Positions 21,191 through 33,930 are shown, counted from the first letter of the stretch. The stretch is 64,000 nt of DNA from Metallyticus violacea (GCA_030762175.1 CM060831.1:7135001-7199000); one strand, 5' to 3'. Program-made: numbers and translations. Notes: generated from the sequence alone by a model not told the origin.

Positions 21191-23889
21191 TAAGATTTTA
21201 TACACATTTTTAAGATGCGGATTTAAGAGTAGAGGCGCGGTCGGCTGCGGCATGTTCAGCTAAATCTCGTGCTAACGGTTAGGATATACTCTGGAAGCCC
21301 TGTAGATGGACTTGGAGAATGTGAAGATGGTTCAAGACATCAAAAATTGTCATATATCATGACATCATCTTGCGAGATCTTGTCATAATACATTTGTTTC
21401 TGGCTATATGTCTTACATTCCATGATATATATGTTCTCTTGCGCTCGTTTCCGATAATCCTTTGAGGGCTGCATTGACCTTACGTATTGTTTAACAACAA
21501 TTTATAGACAACGTGTCTTCTGATCCCAAAGGAAATTACAGAACATGTATAGTTAGTTTTAAAAAAATAGTACTATACGCATATACGCTCAATGTAAAAT
21601 ATTAGACTGGATAAATGCTGGTACAGGGAATATCGCATTGTAACCTCTGCTCTTCTCTCAGAAATGCTGACTTAGCAAGCAGCCCTTTCCTGCCAGCTGT
21701 GACGCTAAGAGCCGCCTTAAATGCCTTCCTTTTAAGGGGTATATACGCATAATGCCGTGTCAGTTAAATTTAGGAGACATGTTAAATCTCCCTTGAGGGT
21801 TATATCGTACACCTTCTACCCTCGAGAGGCTAGCATCATCTCATAGGATAGGTATAAAATAAAATGAAAATAAAGTTAACTCTTGGAACAATGTAGCTAA
21901 AACAACAAGAACTAGAAAAGCAGAAATACATAAAACACTTAAAAAAGTCACACAAATTTCGCTATGTTTCAAACAGTTAGTGTTTTTCTTCGAAGACAGT
22001 AGCCAGATAAACTGCGCGATTAATGGAATAAACATAATTCCTGTATATCTTCAAGATTTACACCCTTTGACAAAAGGAATTAGTCATCTCCAGATTGTAT
22101 GTGCCGATCAGAGAACTTTGGTAACGCTCGTAAACGTTGTATTCACAACGCGCATGCAGCGACTGGCACACTTCAGTGGACGCTTTGCCTGTAAACGTAA
22201 TGGTCACAATCATAAGGGTACATTAGGGTAGATCAGCGGTGGTCAAGTGGTTTAGAGGATGTTACTCTTCTGCGTAAGCTGTAAAGTGAAAACACACAGA
22301 AATAAATACAAATTATTATGGGTTTATGAGCTCTCAACATGTATAACTGCCCTCAATCTTCGGGGCATAGATGATATCAGCTTTCTACAGAAGTATGTAC
22401 GAGAGGCTACAACATACCAGACTTCTTGAATTTGTGCCCTTAAGCCATCTTTTGTCCTTCGTGCATGTGCAGTATATTGTATTTAAATAGAACCAATACT
22501 GTAGGAAATATTGTAATATTCATTATAACATATATAATATGTTGACGTTAAGGCTTGCTATGGGAAATAATATTATGAAACTAACGTATCATAATATGTT
22601 ACGTTTTATTAAAAAAAATGTTTCATGCCGGGAGGAAAATCTGCGCTCTTATCCACGGCTTCACTGCACACTCTGCCACAGAGCTCACAGCGTCTTTAGT
22701 GCATGCCATATAACACAACTGCTGAAGTGGCTACACAGCTTTGCTGGATACATTGGGAAGCGTGTGTTGTAACGAAAAGGTCTTAGTACTTTGCAATTTA
22801 AATTTCTTGATGATTAAACAAGTGTCCACCTATGAAATTGATGCATAGAATCAGTGCTGTGTTACCTCACACGGACCATATTTATTCTCGCTATAAATTT
22901 AAAAACGAAATACTACGTGCTCCGCATAGATATTTAATTACAGAAAAAAGCATATTTCTAAATCAAGTGGTTCATATTTTAAGGCTTGCTAATATCTTTC
23001 ATTACTTTTTGAAGTGGGCGGTATTAATTAAAGCTGAGTTTATTTCTATATTACCGTAACATCCTCTATACCGTAGACTTCACACAAATTACACTTTAGT
23101 TAACTCTTTAATATTATTATAAATTAATAATGATGTTGCGTAGTGTATCAACTTCTAAAAAATTGTGAAAATAAACTCTGACTCCATCCTTCGTAATATT
23201 TAACGACAAGCAAGATTTAAATCAAAAGAAATTTTCATAACTGACAACGAGGAGAGGGATGTCGAAAGTAATATTTATGATAAATGTAACATATCACTAA
23301 AATAATTAGTGTTATAAAGTTTTCCCATGCTCAAAATTATGGAAATGCAAATAATGCAAGTATAAATAAAGTTCAAATCCATGCAATATTTAAAAAAATA
23401 AACTTATACTCTTTCTACCTAGGTATTTAATCTGAATCTTCCGCTCTTTTTCTGTAAAACACATTAATAAACCCTTTGAAATATATTCTTTACTTTTCAC
23501 TGAAATTTTTACCGCCCTTTTCTCCAGAAAAAATTGAAATAGTAACTGGCAGATGTCCTTTATGCATTAATTAATGTATTTCATTTTGCCCAAAAACATA
23601 GATGAAAGTTAACGCTGGATAGGGAACATGTGCAAAAACCAGCTGCCTAATACGTCATTTATATAATCATACCACAACCGTTTCATACTCAGTAATAATC
23701 TATTGAATAATTGCACGCACTTCCTTCCCTGATCACTTATTATACAGTACATTCACCATTTTCTGTAAGTCGTTGGCACTTTGTGGCAGCGAGCTGCGTA
23801 TTTTTTGTTTTAGCAATAAATACGAAAACATACTTTTTTGGAGAGAATACTTTTACTCGATATTATAATGCTGATATTTCTCCGAAGGA
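21191..23889. other. Unassigned 2.7-kb stretch
   Basis: No gene, SINE or transposase recognised. 22229-22245 has a weak tRNA-like start, and 22330-22460 is unidentified. Frames at 21841-22772 have no known motifs. Region 22800-23700 is very AT-rich. Confidence 0.35.
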
Positions 23890-24930
23890 TGTAATGCACC
23901 TGTCCCAGCGTTTCTGCCAATCTTAAAAAACATACTGGAAGCCAATTTTTGACAAGTCTTTCAGAGTGCCCTCCGCAGCTTCTGATGATAAATATGCCTC
24001 ATTTGTAAAGTGTTTCTTCACACGGGTTAAATCAGAACTACAGGAAGGGTGACAGTCATTCTTTGCTAAGATGTTGCAACAACATTTGTGGTGTGCGGAC
24101 TTGCGTTATCGCGGTGAAGCCTCCAGTTTGTTGCTCGTAAATGTGGTCTTTAGCGTGTGATATGGCCTTGCAGAGTATTCAGAACATCTCTGTGACGAGG
24201 TGCTGGTAAACCATTCATTGACTATCGAAAAATGAGATGACCACAACTCATCTCAGAAGCAACCACTTTGGGGGGGAGGGGGGGTGATCACACAAAACTT
24301 AGCTGCCTGCTCTCAAAAAGATGTAGCCAAAAGAAATTCCGCATCTTCTTGTAACATTATTTTAAACTTCCTGTAAACCTGTAAGCGAAATTCCTTTCAT
24401 TAGGGAATCAGCAAACTTGGAACCCACCGTGCACAAACACCTCTCATGTGCAACATTTCAGTTACAAACAGTGGGAGGCACTCAGTGAAATTTTCAAAAT
24501 TTCTGAAGGTGTTCTTAATGTTATTAGTCGATCCTCTCTCACAATGACACCAGCGCTGTTAATGTTTTCTTACGTTATAGCACAAACTGGAGCATCAGGT
24601 CCACCTACCTTTGAAATTAATTGCCTCCTCTCTTTAAACATGTTAAACCATCTTCGAGCTCTGATACAAGAAAGAACAAACTCTCCATAAGACTCCTGTA
24701 ATTTTGTTGAGACAAAAAGCAGACTTTTCAGAGCAGCACATTGTTATTTGCATATCACCTCCATTTTGTTGTAGGTAGACTGAACGTGTCTCAACTTGTA
24801 CACCTCCCACAGATTGGAACCGGAAGTGACAATAATGAAACTAGCACCACGTCTACACTACTCATGCTAATAAATCATGTTAAGTTAAATTTTAGTGCGA
24901 GAAATTATCTTGTATAAAAATATGATGGTA
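23890..24930 (-). pseudogene. Mariner transposase remnant (subfamily M2), internally deleted
   Basis: Minus strand. The C-terminal half (about 23890-24130) reads LHRDNASPHTTNVVA, then SSEAAEGTLKDLSK-like and KRWDRCIT-like segments. The N-terminal helix-turn-helix is at about 24500-24770 and starts MEVICKYNN. The middle, including the first aspartate motif, is missing, with a G-run (24270-24284) near the join. The right terminus at 24890-24915 matches copies at 1.6 and 33.9 kb. About 1.0 kb in total, shorter than the usual 1.2-1.3 kb. Confidence 0.75.
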
Positions 24931-25512
24931 CATTCTATTTCCTTTATATATTTTATTTTATATTCATTATATTTTACATCTCCTATCACTAAATGTTGAA
25001 TGCAAGCTTCCATAAGCTGATTAATTTAATCCTCTAACCACACTGTACAACACAGTTGGGCAAATGTTACTCCAATGACGTGTTAGAAGTCAACTCTTTC
25101 AAGTTACTTTCAGCACGCGGCTGGCATCACGTAAACACAATTCGCGAACGGGCTCTAAGCTAGTTCTAGGATGTTTTAGAGTACGTGCATTACAGAAGAA
25201 AAAGTGCACCATGTTGCATGAATTGTTCCGATGACTTCTACTTCTACATTGTTCCTGACATAAACATGTATGATACAGAGTACGAGTTACGACTTTAATC
25301 CCTTACCCATAATTTTCGTTGCAATGAATTCGAGAACCGGGGCAATGGGATACTTGTGACTTAAGCATATATCATCTTTATAAATACGCCGAATTAAAAA
25401 TTGAAAACTCCTAATTATAGTAGATAACGTTTTCAATTCTTATTCGTGGTTTGTGGCACCTGATCTATACACGGATATCCAGATCACTTTATGCAACACT
25501 TCTACATTTCCT

Positions 25513-25515
<3 letters not shown>
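24931..25515. other. Unassigned stretch
   Basis: No gene recognised. Confidence 0.35.
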
Positions 25516-25550
<35 letters not shown>

Positions 25551-25573
25551 CATCATCATCATCATCATTATTA
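25516..25573. repeat. Compound (TTA)n(TCA)n microsatellite
   Basis: About 12 TTA units followed by six TCA units and a return to TTA. Confidence 0.95.
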
Positions 25574-25661
25574 CATTTTGAAAAAAAAAAAACGCTCCAT
25601 TGAAATTACTTTTACTACCACAAATATGTTATTTTCCAACAGTATTAATTAAGTTCAATTT

Positions 25662-26112
25662 TACAAATGACTGTAGTCAATAATATCATATTTTTTTCTT
25701 TGAAAGCTACTGCAGAATATGTGAGATAATTTTAATACTGTATAAGCTTGTCAGAAACAAATCGTGAGGCTACTGTCAAAGAATTAAGCAAGAAATTAGA
25801 GGAGTACAAATCGCTTGTATCAGAAAAAACTGTGAGAAAATATGTGTTTAAAATGATGGATTGAAGGCAAGGTGACCTCACAAAAATAAACACCTGCTAT
25901 GGCTGCAAAGAGACTTCAATGAGCAAAGGAACAACAAAACTGGACAGCTGATTACTGGAGAAAGCTAAACTAAATAGCACACATTAATTTAAAATATTAT
26001 ACTATTTTTACTTTCTACAAATGGCTGCAGTCAATAATATTAATTTTTTTTTCTTTGAAAGCTATGGTCTACTCCAGAATATATGAGATAATTTAATACA
26101 GTATAAGCTTCC
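25662..26112. repeat. Pair of ~90-bp direct repeats within a Tc1 remnant
   Basis: 25662-25751 and 26017-26112 share ACAAATG(A/G)CTG(T/C)AGTCAA, the ATTTTTTTTCTTTGAAAGCTA block, AATATGTGAGATAATTT and CAGTATAAGCTT. Spacing is 355 bp. The second copy has an extra TGGTCTAC. This is a local duplication, not a microsatellite. Confidence 0.75.
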
Positions 26113-26372
26113 TTGTATTCTTTAATTTCGTTTCAGGTATGCTTCAGTAATTATATCAGTAGTTTCTTTGGAGAAGCAACCTGCCAATGTGTCGAAGAAG
26201 AGAAGGAGAAGCTTTCTAACCAGACTGTGTAATACAAACAAACATCTTACATCAGTAATGGTCTTAATGTCATTTCTTGGCTGCACATTGTGGAAGGAAA
26301 TATGAGAATTGAGCAGTACATTTATGTACTCAAAACCCGGTTGCTACCACAATTGAAAGAATGGTTTGTAAG
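25760..26372 (+). pseudogene. Tc1-like transposase remnant with internal duplication
   Basis: Plus strand. The N-terminal part (25768-25855) reads REATVKELSKKLEEYKSLVS then EKTVRKYVFKM, matching the paired-type DNA-binding region of Tc1 transposases. AKEQQNWTADYWRKL (25921-25965) corresponds to the region before the first aspartate. After the duplicated block the catalytic middle resumes (26200-26372): GLNVISWLHIVEGNMR and QYIYVLKTRLLPQLKEW. The second and third catalytic motifs are missing. Inactive. Confidence 0.75.
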
Positions 26373-27165
26373 TCGTTAATCAGAGCTAAGGGGATGCATA
26401 TCAAATACTGAACTCATAAAATAAATCATTTGTAACATTTTACCTGTATAATATACTCCTTTTATAAAACAAGGGCTTTAAAATATGTTTATTCTAATAA
26501 TTTGGCCACTCTGTAGCTTTTATTCTTGATACGGGCATAACTCTGTCTTGTTTTATCAAAATAAATGCAACATTACTCGTTGAACCCATTTCTCTCAGTA
26601 GCAAAAAGTGAAAATGCAATATGATAACGTTGTGGGAGAATGTACAGCCCATGTTAAATTGGCCGGCATAACGGAACAGAGTGGTGCGAGAGGCATAAAT
26701 GTTAATAAACGTGAAAACTACATAATTAACTGAGTTACGTGCGGGAAGAGTGGCGAACTCTGCTGGGCAGTTAGTTCCTTCTTACTGCAGTTCAGCGGCA
26801 TAACATGGCACCATAGAGAATTGCAGACAAGGTACCTTTTACTGCTTTATAAACAAAACCCTGCATCCATCCCACCCCTACCCTTACAACACCATCGAGG
26901 CTCACGTAATTAAAAGCAGGGGTTCGAAATTAGCCTAGCCCAGCACAAAGAATCTGGATAAACACATCTACAGTTCGCAAGATCTGAGAATCGAAATGCT
27001 TGACCTCTGCAGTAGAAGCAACTAGCGCGCGGTGCTGGTTTGATGTAAATGCCCTTTGCCGTTGAGCTCGCATGTTTTCCGTCCAACACGAAAACCAGAA
27101 CAAATTACCTTGGGGGATTGAAATCAGATATAAAGCATATTATTCTAAAAGTTTTCGTGATGATG
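26373..27165. other. Unassigned stretch
   Basis: Nothing recognised. Confidence 0.35.
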
Positions 27166-28160
27166 GCCAAACTAATAAGATAGTTTTAATGTATCACACT
27201 GTAAAGTTTCAGACGCGTTAATGTAGTCGCTTGTTGGTGACGACAGCGTAAACCAAATACAAAATGAGTTCACATTTAAGGAGTCTTTCCCTTCGTTTTC
27301 GACAGTTAAAAATGGGATACTGAATTCAAGCATAGCTCATACATCCATTCAAGATGATGAGCACTCAGGGCGTTCCAAAACTGCTCCAACCGACGAAATT
27401 GTAAAGCTGTACTTAATGATTGAAGGTACGTGAGTTGACCGACATTGCAAGACGTCGATAGGTGCTGTCCAGTACATTTTACACAAAGTTTTAGGTATGA
27501 GAAAATTTCCTCTTATTCCGTATTCGAATAAACATTTCATAAGAGCGTTTAGACTTGTTTAATCGCATTTCTAGTGAGTTTATCCGAAGTTTTATATTAA
27601 TAGATGAAATATGGATTCATCACTACATGCCAGAGACGAAGGAAAGATCCAAATAGTGCGTTACAACAGGTGAAAGTGCACCAAAGAAACCAAAAAAAAA
27701 AAAACAACGGTTCCATCTGCAGGTAACATCATGGCTACGGTTTTTGGGATTCTCATGATTTGGTGCTCTTAATTACCTGTAGAAGGGCAGAGCCCTCACC
27801 TGGGAGTATTATGCTTCACTACTGGACCTACCGAAGGATGCTATTCAGGTTAAACATCCACACCTTGACAAAAATAAATTTCTCTTTATCACGATAATGC
27901 GTCTGGGCGTTCATACAAAATTGCATGACCTTATCTTCCAAGTGCTTCCACATCCGCCATATTCGCCGGATTTGGCTTCCAGCGATCACTTTTTCTTCCC
28001 AAATCTGAGGAAATGTCTTGAGTGGACAAAGATTCTCATCAAATAATGAGATTGCAACTAAGACTTGTGCATATTTTTACAGTCTTTATTTTAATGAGGG
28101 TATTAAAAAGTAGGAAAGTCGTTGAACTAAATGTACTGTACAATTGGCCACGTTGAAAAA
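27166..28160 (+). pseudogene. Mariner transposase remnant (subfamily M1), longest copy of its group
   Basis: Plus strand. In order: SIQDDEHSGRSKTAPTDEIV (27342-27402), SIGAVQYILHKVLGMRKF (about 27446-27510), the first aspartate motif in DEIWIHHYMPET form (27603-27640, with the expected Thr-Trp changed to Ile-Trp), PSAGNIMATVFGI (27714-27752), LYHDNASG (27890-27915) and PPYSPDLASSDHFFF-like text (27955-28000). Frameshifts occur between several pieces, and there is an A-run (27692-27705). It gives the best template for reading the copies at 14.1 and 59.8 kb. Confidence 0.8.
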
Positions 28161-28316
28161 TAAAATTGCAACAATAAGCCGTTAAATGTGGAGGTCCCCA
28201 TTAGAGCAGAGTTCAGAAGGTTCCTGACATGCGCCAGACAATAATGAATAATTTAAACTTAACACCACATCTTCTCAAAGCACTTCCCCTCAACCCCTAT
28301 CCTTTATAACAAAGTC

Positions 28317-28640
28317 CAGAAGTGATGGCGCCATCCATTGTTTTCACGGGTGCCAAGATCCTCTTCGTATATTGCTATAGCATCTTGTCTTGAAAATAGC
28401 TCTACGGCAGTCGTCTATACCACAGGGAACAGGAAAAACATCGCAAGGTGCCAGATTAGTACTGTAAGGAGAATGTGTAGTAACTTTACAGGGCTATTCT
28501 CCAGGAAGTTACGCGTGGTATTGGCGGAGTGGGCAGAGGTATTGTTGTGGTGCAGCCTAGCGCTTCTAAGTCCGATTATCGACTCCTTTAGGAGCTCTTT
28601 CGAAGAAATAAGATACGTTCATTTCACCGCTGAACTCTAA
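28317..28640 (-). pseudogene. Mariner transposase C-terminal fragment
   Basis: Minus strand reads LHHNNTSAHSANTT (about 28515-28558), then LENSPVKLLHILLT and WHLAMFFLFPVV (28400-28475), then DAIAIYEEDLGT (28345-28385). This matches the second and third catalytic segments of a mariner. The catalytic Asp of HDN is Asn (HNN). The fragment has no N-terminal half. Confidence 0.75.
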
Positions 28641-29483
28641 TGATCAGGAATGAGCTTCAGCAGAAGTGCGGTGTACGCCTTTGACAGCCGGTTGTACAGT
28701 ACAAACAAAAGTTTGTAGCATTATTTATGTCTAGACTATATATATTGTTTATACAGTTAGGGTCTGCAGTTTATTTACAAGTCAGAAACAGTTAATGATC
28801 TAAGGAACAATGTAAGGCCATTATTCGTGAAATTGAGCCCAACTTTATGTTTGTCTGTTATTGAAAATAATAGGATGCTTATATGTGCAACACAACGAAG
28901 CACCCGCTGCCATGTAACTGACGTTCTCTTCCATATGCATTGACATTAAACGTGCTTCAAAATAATTATAATAATTAAATAAATAAACTCCTTTCGTTTA
29001 TGCAATTTGTTTCATTTTAAAGTATGATAATCTATTTGGAAGATCATTATTACTGTAGTCGATATCCCAAGAATAAACTGATAAACTCTCCGGCAGGTGT
29101 AGATTAGTCTGCTGTTAATCCCAGTCTCCTATTGCCCGAAGCGAAAATATTATTGGTGCTGTCAGACAGAAGAATCTCTTACCGTTTATCAAAGACTATG
29201 AGAAAATTGTAACGCCTAAATAGGTCAGTGATAGCTACTCAAAGAAAGCCGGGTACACGATGACTGCGTTGGGACTTAATTGCAGTTCATACGCACCGTT
29301 AAACAGAATAAGGCAAAAACAACGAAGGATCGGTTAGTAATAAGGCAGAGATATGGACAGGGCAGACACTTGGGCATTACTTTTACGATGAACGAGGTGT
29401 ACGAAGCATAAAGCAGAAGTGAAAGCAATAGAAACCCCCAGGTTTACCTGTTGGTGCATTGGAACCTGTCCTTGGGGCACTAG
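28641..29483. other. Unassigned stretch
   Basis: Nothing recognised. The part next to the LINE (29340-29483) may be its older upstream region. Confidence 0.35.
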
Positions 29484-30108
29484 TAAGATATACAATGACA
29501 TATGGGGCAGACATTTGGGGGATAGGAGAAACTGTGGATAAGATTCAGTGAGGACATATTTTCTGAAAGGAGTTTTGGGGAGGAGGAGGGACAAAGCAAA
29601 CCGTGGTATTTTGAGGGAATTTGAGGCTTACAGCGAGAACCATAGTATAAAATCAGAGTATTCATGGCTGCAACTTATTCATGGAAACCAAACTTTAATT
29701 AGGGTAAATTACTATCATGAACAGCTGGGGATGGGACGGAACATGCCGTGGGCATCGAAATTAAGAAAGGGACTAGAAACAATTTGTACTGGGCCCCATT
29801 TGGATAGCGGGTCAGGAGAATAGAAAGAACGCATGGAGGAGATTTAGGAACCGTTTGAGAGATAAGGATAGGCAAGCAGACAATTGCACAATGCAGGGAG
29901 ATGATCGTACTGGAAGTGCAATCGGGGTTAAAATATAAACGGAAGAGGAGCAGTACATCAAAACTTGCGGCATGGCGGGTGATTAAGATCACTGACGAAT
30001 GTGAGCAGAGAACATATGTGGAGAGGGATAATCATGTACACATGTTCTGGCTGAATGTTAAAATACTGAAGAATGGAGGGAAAAGCATCTACTGAATCCC
30101 CCCCCTTA
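29484..30108 (+). pseudogene. Non-LTR retrotransposon 3' end (LINE copy L3)
   Basis: Plus strand. It begins LVRYTMTYGADIWGIGETVD (29484-29545), the segment just after the reverse transcriptase of Jockey/R1-like LINEs, where a YGA(E/D)xW motif is usual. Further pieces are RRFRNRLRDKD-like (29838-29870) and, at 30020-30095, a stretch resembling CTHVLAEC, T-E-E-W and REKHL, the C-terminal zinc-finger module. Interrupted by stops and frameshifts. Truncated exactly where SINE-A copy 5 begins. Confidence 0.65.
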
Positions 30109-30381
30109 TTTTAAAGTGTTTAATGCCCATTTTTACCACTGAGGCACCATATGTGACGGATACTGATGTTATTAAAGATGAAATGATAAATTGGGAAAGG
30201 TAGTTTTTTTAAGGAAGGAAACGTTCTAGGCCTAATTTAGGGTACCTCTCCGGCATTTGGCATTTATGAGGACTGAAGAAAACCTAGAAAAAACCCCAGT
30301 CAGGGACGGTCCTGGTGGGAATCGAACCCCAGATTTCTAGCAGAGTTCGCGCCTTGACGACCTTGGCCATCCGTGGCGGTC
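30109..30381 (-). mobile_element. SINE-A copy 5
   Basis: Minus strand, tail GTGTTTAATGCCCATTTTTA at the left and head GGCCAAGGTCGTCAAGGCGC (rc) at the right. Contains GGAATCGAACCCC, a B-box form. Confidence 0.87.
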
Positions 30382-30439
30382 GCTATCCTTACAGGATCGA
30401 ATAGAGGAAGATGACCTCTCTCTCTCTCTGTCTCTCTCT

Positions 30440-30703
30440 AACTCCCGTTTATACTGCTGATGTATCACAGTCTGTGAACACTGATGATGCATGAGATGAA
30501 AACTGAGATTTTTTAAGGAAGGAAACGTTACGTTTTAGGCATAAGTTTTGGATACCCGTTCGGCATTTGAAATTTATTAGGACTGAAAAAACTGCAAAAA
30601 AAAAAAAAAAAAAAAAAACTCGGTTAGGGAGGACGGTTCTAGCGGGAACCGAACCCCAGACCTCTCGAATCCGCGTCTTCACAACCTCGCCCACCTGTGG
30701 CGA
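30440..30703 (-). mobile_element. SINE-A copy 6, diverged
   Basis: Minus strand, head GTGGGCGAGGTTGTGAAGAC (rc) at the right. A-run of about 21 bases (30598-30618) has expanded inside the body. A CT microsatellite (30415-30438) sits at its left edge, only ~60 bp from copy 5. Confidence 0.85.
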
Positions 30704-31953
30704 TTGGAGATTGTCATATTGCACTTTGTTGGCAAGCAAAGAAGGGGGAGAGATTAGGTCACTGATGAAAGTGAGACAACACGGGTCTGAAAAGCTGATA
30801 ACCGGGAGGGGGTTGGGGAAAACAAATTGACTGGTTTGACTGTGTGTCATTCATAATGAGATTTCCTTACACTTTTATACGTATCTTAAATAGGTTTCTA
30901 ATATGTTATAAATGCACGCTGGACCCGTGCGCCTGCTGATGTTGTTTTGTGTTTTATTGGTAGCACTGTAATAAGTAGCTACTCAACAGACAGTTCGCAT
31001 TCGTTGAGACTAACTTCCGTGTCACTCGCACATGAGAGGTGTTTGCGCACAGTCATTAGATTTACGAGCTATTAAGCATTAAAATATTTATTTTATAACT
31101 CACACGAACTAAACACTTTGGACACATGAACAGGTTGAAAGAAAACAGGCTCTAAAGGAAACTTTTGTAACGGTTACTATGTGAGAAGAACAGAATCCTT
31201 GATGAAAGAAAAAAAAAATTAGTCAGAAGGACATAACAAAACGTTCGAAGGAAAAAAATGTATATTAGGTAAGTAAAATACATCTCAAAGGCACAACATT
31301 CAATAGAAGCAGAAATATTACAAAACAGCAGCCATGAACCTGTCAACTATTTCACAAAAACCATACGCAATACCTTGGAATCAAACCAGATGGAAGCGTA
31401 AAATCTACGTCATCTTTATGTGAAACAGGCACACGTAAGGTAGAACAGGGGAGCACTTGGAACCGAAACTTTCCTTGCCGCATAAATCAAGTGATTCTTC
31501 TCCGGTTCTCTGCCAGCACAAAGTGGAATTAATTTCCAAACTTGCGAGGACATATAATGCCTTCATCTTCAAGGAATCGCGCTTCAATAACATCCTTATC
31601 CCAGTGTAAAAGTAACAAGCATTAGGTATCTTCAATCACTGAAAACATCAATATATCCTTTGTCGAGAAACTTATTGACAACCACGTTCTTTCCATTTCG
31701 GTAACTACATTTCAATTAAAAATTACACTTTATTACTGTAAATTAGAAAAATATCGGGTGATCCATTGTGGAGAAATTTTACACTGCTGGCATGAAACCT
31801 GGGTCTTAACCTTAACAAAACAAGAGTGAAGACGGAGGGATGCAGTTTCTGCATAAATATACGAGGCATAGGTCAAAGTCATGGCAACTATTTTCTTTTC
31901 TCTCTCTCACAAACAAATTCTAAGATATACGAATGAAAGCAAATGACATTTAC
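30704..31953. other. Unassigned stretch
   Basis: No gene or transposon motif recognised. 31030-31050 (ATGAGAGGTGTTTGCGCAC) resembles, in reverse, part of the M2 mariner at 24435, so it may be a tiny fragment. Confidence 0.3.
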
Positions 31954-31964
31954 TGCCGAATGGT

Positions 31965-32249
31965 TATGATAAACCGCCACGTGTGGCCGAGGTCGATAAG
32001 GCGCGAACTCGTGAGCGGGAAGTCTGGGGTTCGAATCCCGCCGGGACCACCCTCCCTGACTGGACTGAGGTTTTTTACAGATTTTCCTCAGTCCTCAAAT
32101 TGGCAAATGTCAGTGAGGTACCCTAAACTTAGGCTTGGAACGTTTCCTCCCTTTCCTAATATATCACTTCATCTCATGTACCACCAATGTTCACCACCTG
32201 TGGTGCCTCAGTAGTAAAAATGGGCGTTAAACATCATTCAAAAAATAAT
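31965..32249 (+). mobile_element. SINE-A copy 7, young, with 11-bp target duplication
   Basis: Plus strand, head CGTGTGGCCGAGGTCGATAA, B box GGTTCGAATCCC, tail TGGGCGTTAAACATCATTCA. A perfect 11-bp direct repeat TGCCGAATGGT (31954-31964 and 32250-32260) flanks it. Confidence 0.93.
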
Positions 32250-32309
32250 TGCCGAATGGTGCTACCACCGGAAGACTGGATGTAGGGAAGAAGCAAAACA
32301 CAAGCAATC

Positions 32310-33295
32310 AGATAACAGCGGTTTATTAAGGTATGAGAAAAAGCTGCACATAGCTACATATACAGGATTGCAAATCTGTCTCTAGTACATCGACGACTCG
32401 TTGCCAGCGATGTGGAAGGTGCTGAATATCATCTGTTGCATGTGAGTTGCTAACGTGAGCCACCTCACGTCAAAATATACGTTTTGTTAGCAAAACCTTT
32501 CCCAAGCAATGGCTGTTTCTCTTTGGGGAAGAGACCATAATCACAGGGACTGAGATCGGGCGAATATGTGAATGGGGAAGAATTTTCCATCCCCACTGAT
32601 ATAAAAGACGCTTGACACTGTCGGTTGTCTGAGCTGTGGCGCTATCGTGGTGAAACATGTTGTTGTTTAAAAGTTGTAGCCGTTTGACGGCACTGCGCTA
32701 TTGTGATCCATTATGCTGGGCCCTCACGTACTGGATGACACACAAGCACATCTTGGGTGTCATACATCAGAACGACCATGATTTTTGTTGGCGAAGGAGT
32801 TTGGCGAACTTGTGTTTACATGGTGTCCCAGAGTGACTTCGTTTGAGTTCTGGTTCATATGCCCTTGCCACCTTTCATCAATTGCAATGATGTGACTCAA
32901 CCTGGCATCCCCTTCTTCCTGAGATCTAGTAACGAATCCCTTTCTGTGTCTTATTTAATTGATAACTTTTACATGTTTTCCGCATGCTCAGACCCCCCCC
33001 CCCCCGTAAAAGCGGTGCAATGTTTTGCAAAAATTCCTGTTTGATCTTTCAATTTCGCAAGTGTCCAGTGTCTTTCACCGAATAAGCACTTTCCAACACC
33101 GTCACACGCACATCCTTGCCCGCGGACATAGGACATCCATTCCGCGGCAGAAAGCAGTCCCTGTGTCCAACTCGCTACTGTTCGATGGTCAGGGCACGCA
33201 TACCCAATGTGGTTCCCATAGCATCCTCGTGCATTCCTGCCGCGAAGAAATTTTATTTCACATATTTTCACAAAGTGTTCAATCTTCGTGACCAC
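32310..33295 (-). pseudogene. Mariner transposase remnant (near full-length span)
   Basis: Minus strand. The N-terminal part is open from 33295 (MVTKIEHFVKICEIKFLRGR), the start of mariner DNA-binding domains. The middle is decayed, with a C-run at 32994-33005. The C-terminal half is recognisable: FHHDSATAQTTDSVKRLLYQ (32600-32658) carries the second catalytic segment with Asp kept, and SPDLSPCDYGLF-like sequence (about 32530-32565) the third. The end with LPHRWQRVVDV-like residues lies at about 32390-32420. Several frameshifts. Confidence 0.8.
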
Positions 33296-33599
33296 TGTCG
33301 CTCACTAACAGAAGTTCAGGGCGTGCTTAGACATGCAGCCATGTTCATCTGGTGGCTTCATTCGAAAGTACATTCCATAAACTTTCAATCGTATATCTTA
33401 GATTTTTCATATTGTCGCTTGTTAGCGGAAAAAAAAAGTTGCCATGACTTATGGCTCATCCCTCTTATGATCTCAAACCTTACTATTTAAGGTTTAAACA
33501 GTAAGTATATTTAAAGTAGAAGCCATTAATCAAAGATAAAGCATCGCTTACATGAAAAAAAATAATAATAATTCAACAAAATCGAAAACCTCCGAGAGT

Positions 33600-33930
33600 C
33601 TAGGTTTACCGCACGACCGCTGCGTTCTCTGTCTCCGTTTTGCGACATGGAGAGAATGCAGTATTACAGGGGCGGATAATGTGATCAACATAGTGCACCA
33701 CTCAAGTGCTTCAAATGCTATTCGGGATTCTCTTTCACAATGACAGCAGCGCTGTTAATGCTCCTTCTTTAAAGGGAAGAACAAATAGGCCTACTGCAAC
33801 ATTGCATAGACCTCAACTGAAGATCTGCTGAGACGAAATCAGAGCATGTACATTATACATTAAGCTAACAAAATATTATAAAAGTCAATTTCAGCATAGA
33901 AAATGCCTGTTAAAAAAAAAACAACAAGCA
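33600..33930 (-). pseudogene. Mariner N-terminal remnant (subfamily M2), shortest copy
   Basis: Minus strand. It shares the right terminus (33850-33917, with AGAAAATGCCTGTTAAAA) and the antisense text CTCTTTCACAATGACAGC (33730-33750) with copies at 1.2 and 24.5 kb. The coding part is almost unreadable. Confidence 0.6.
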
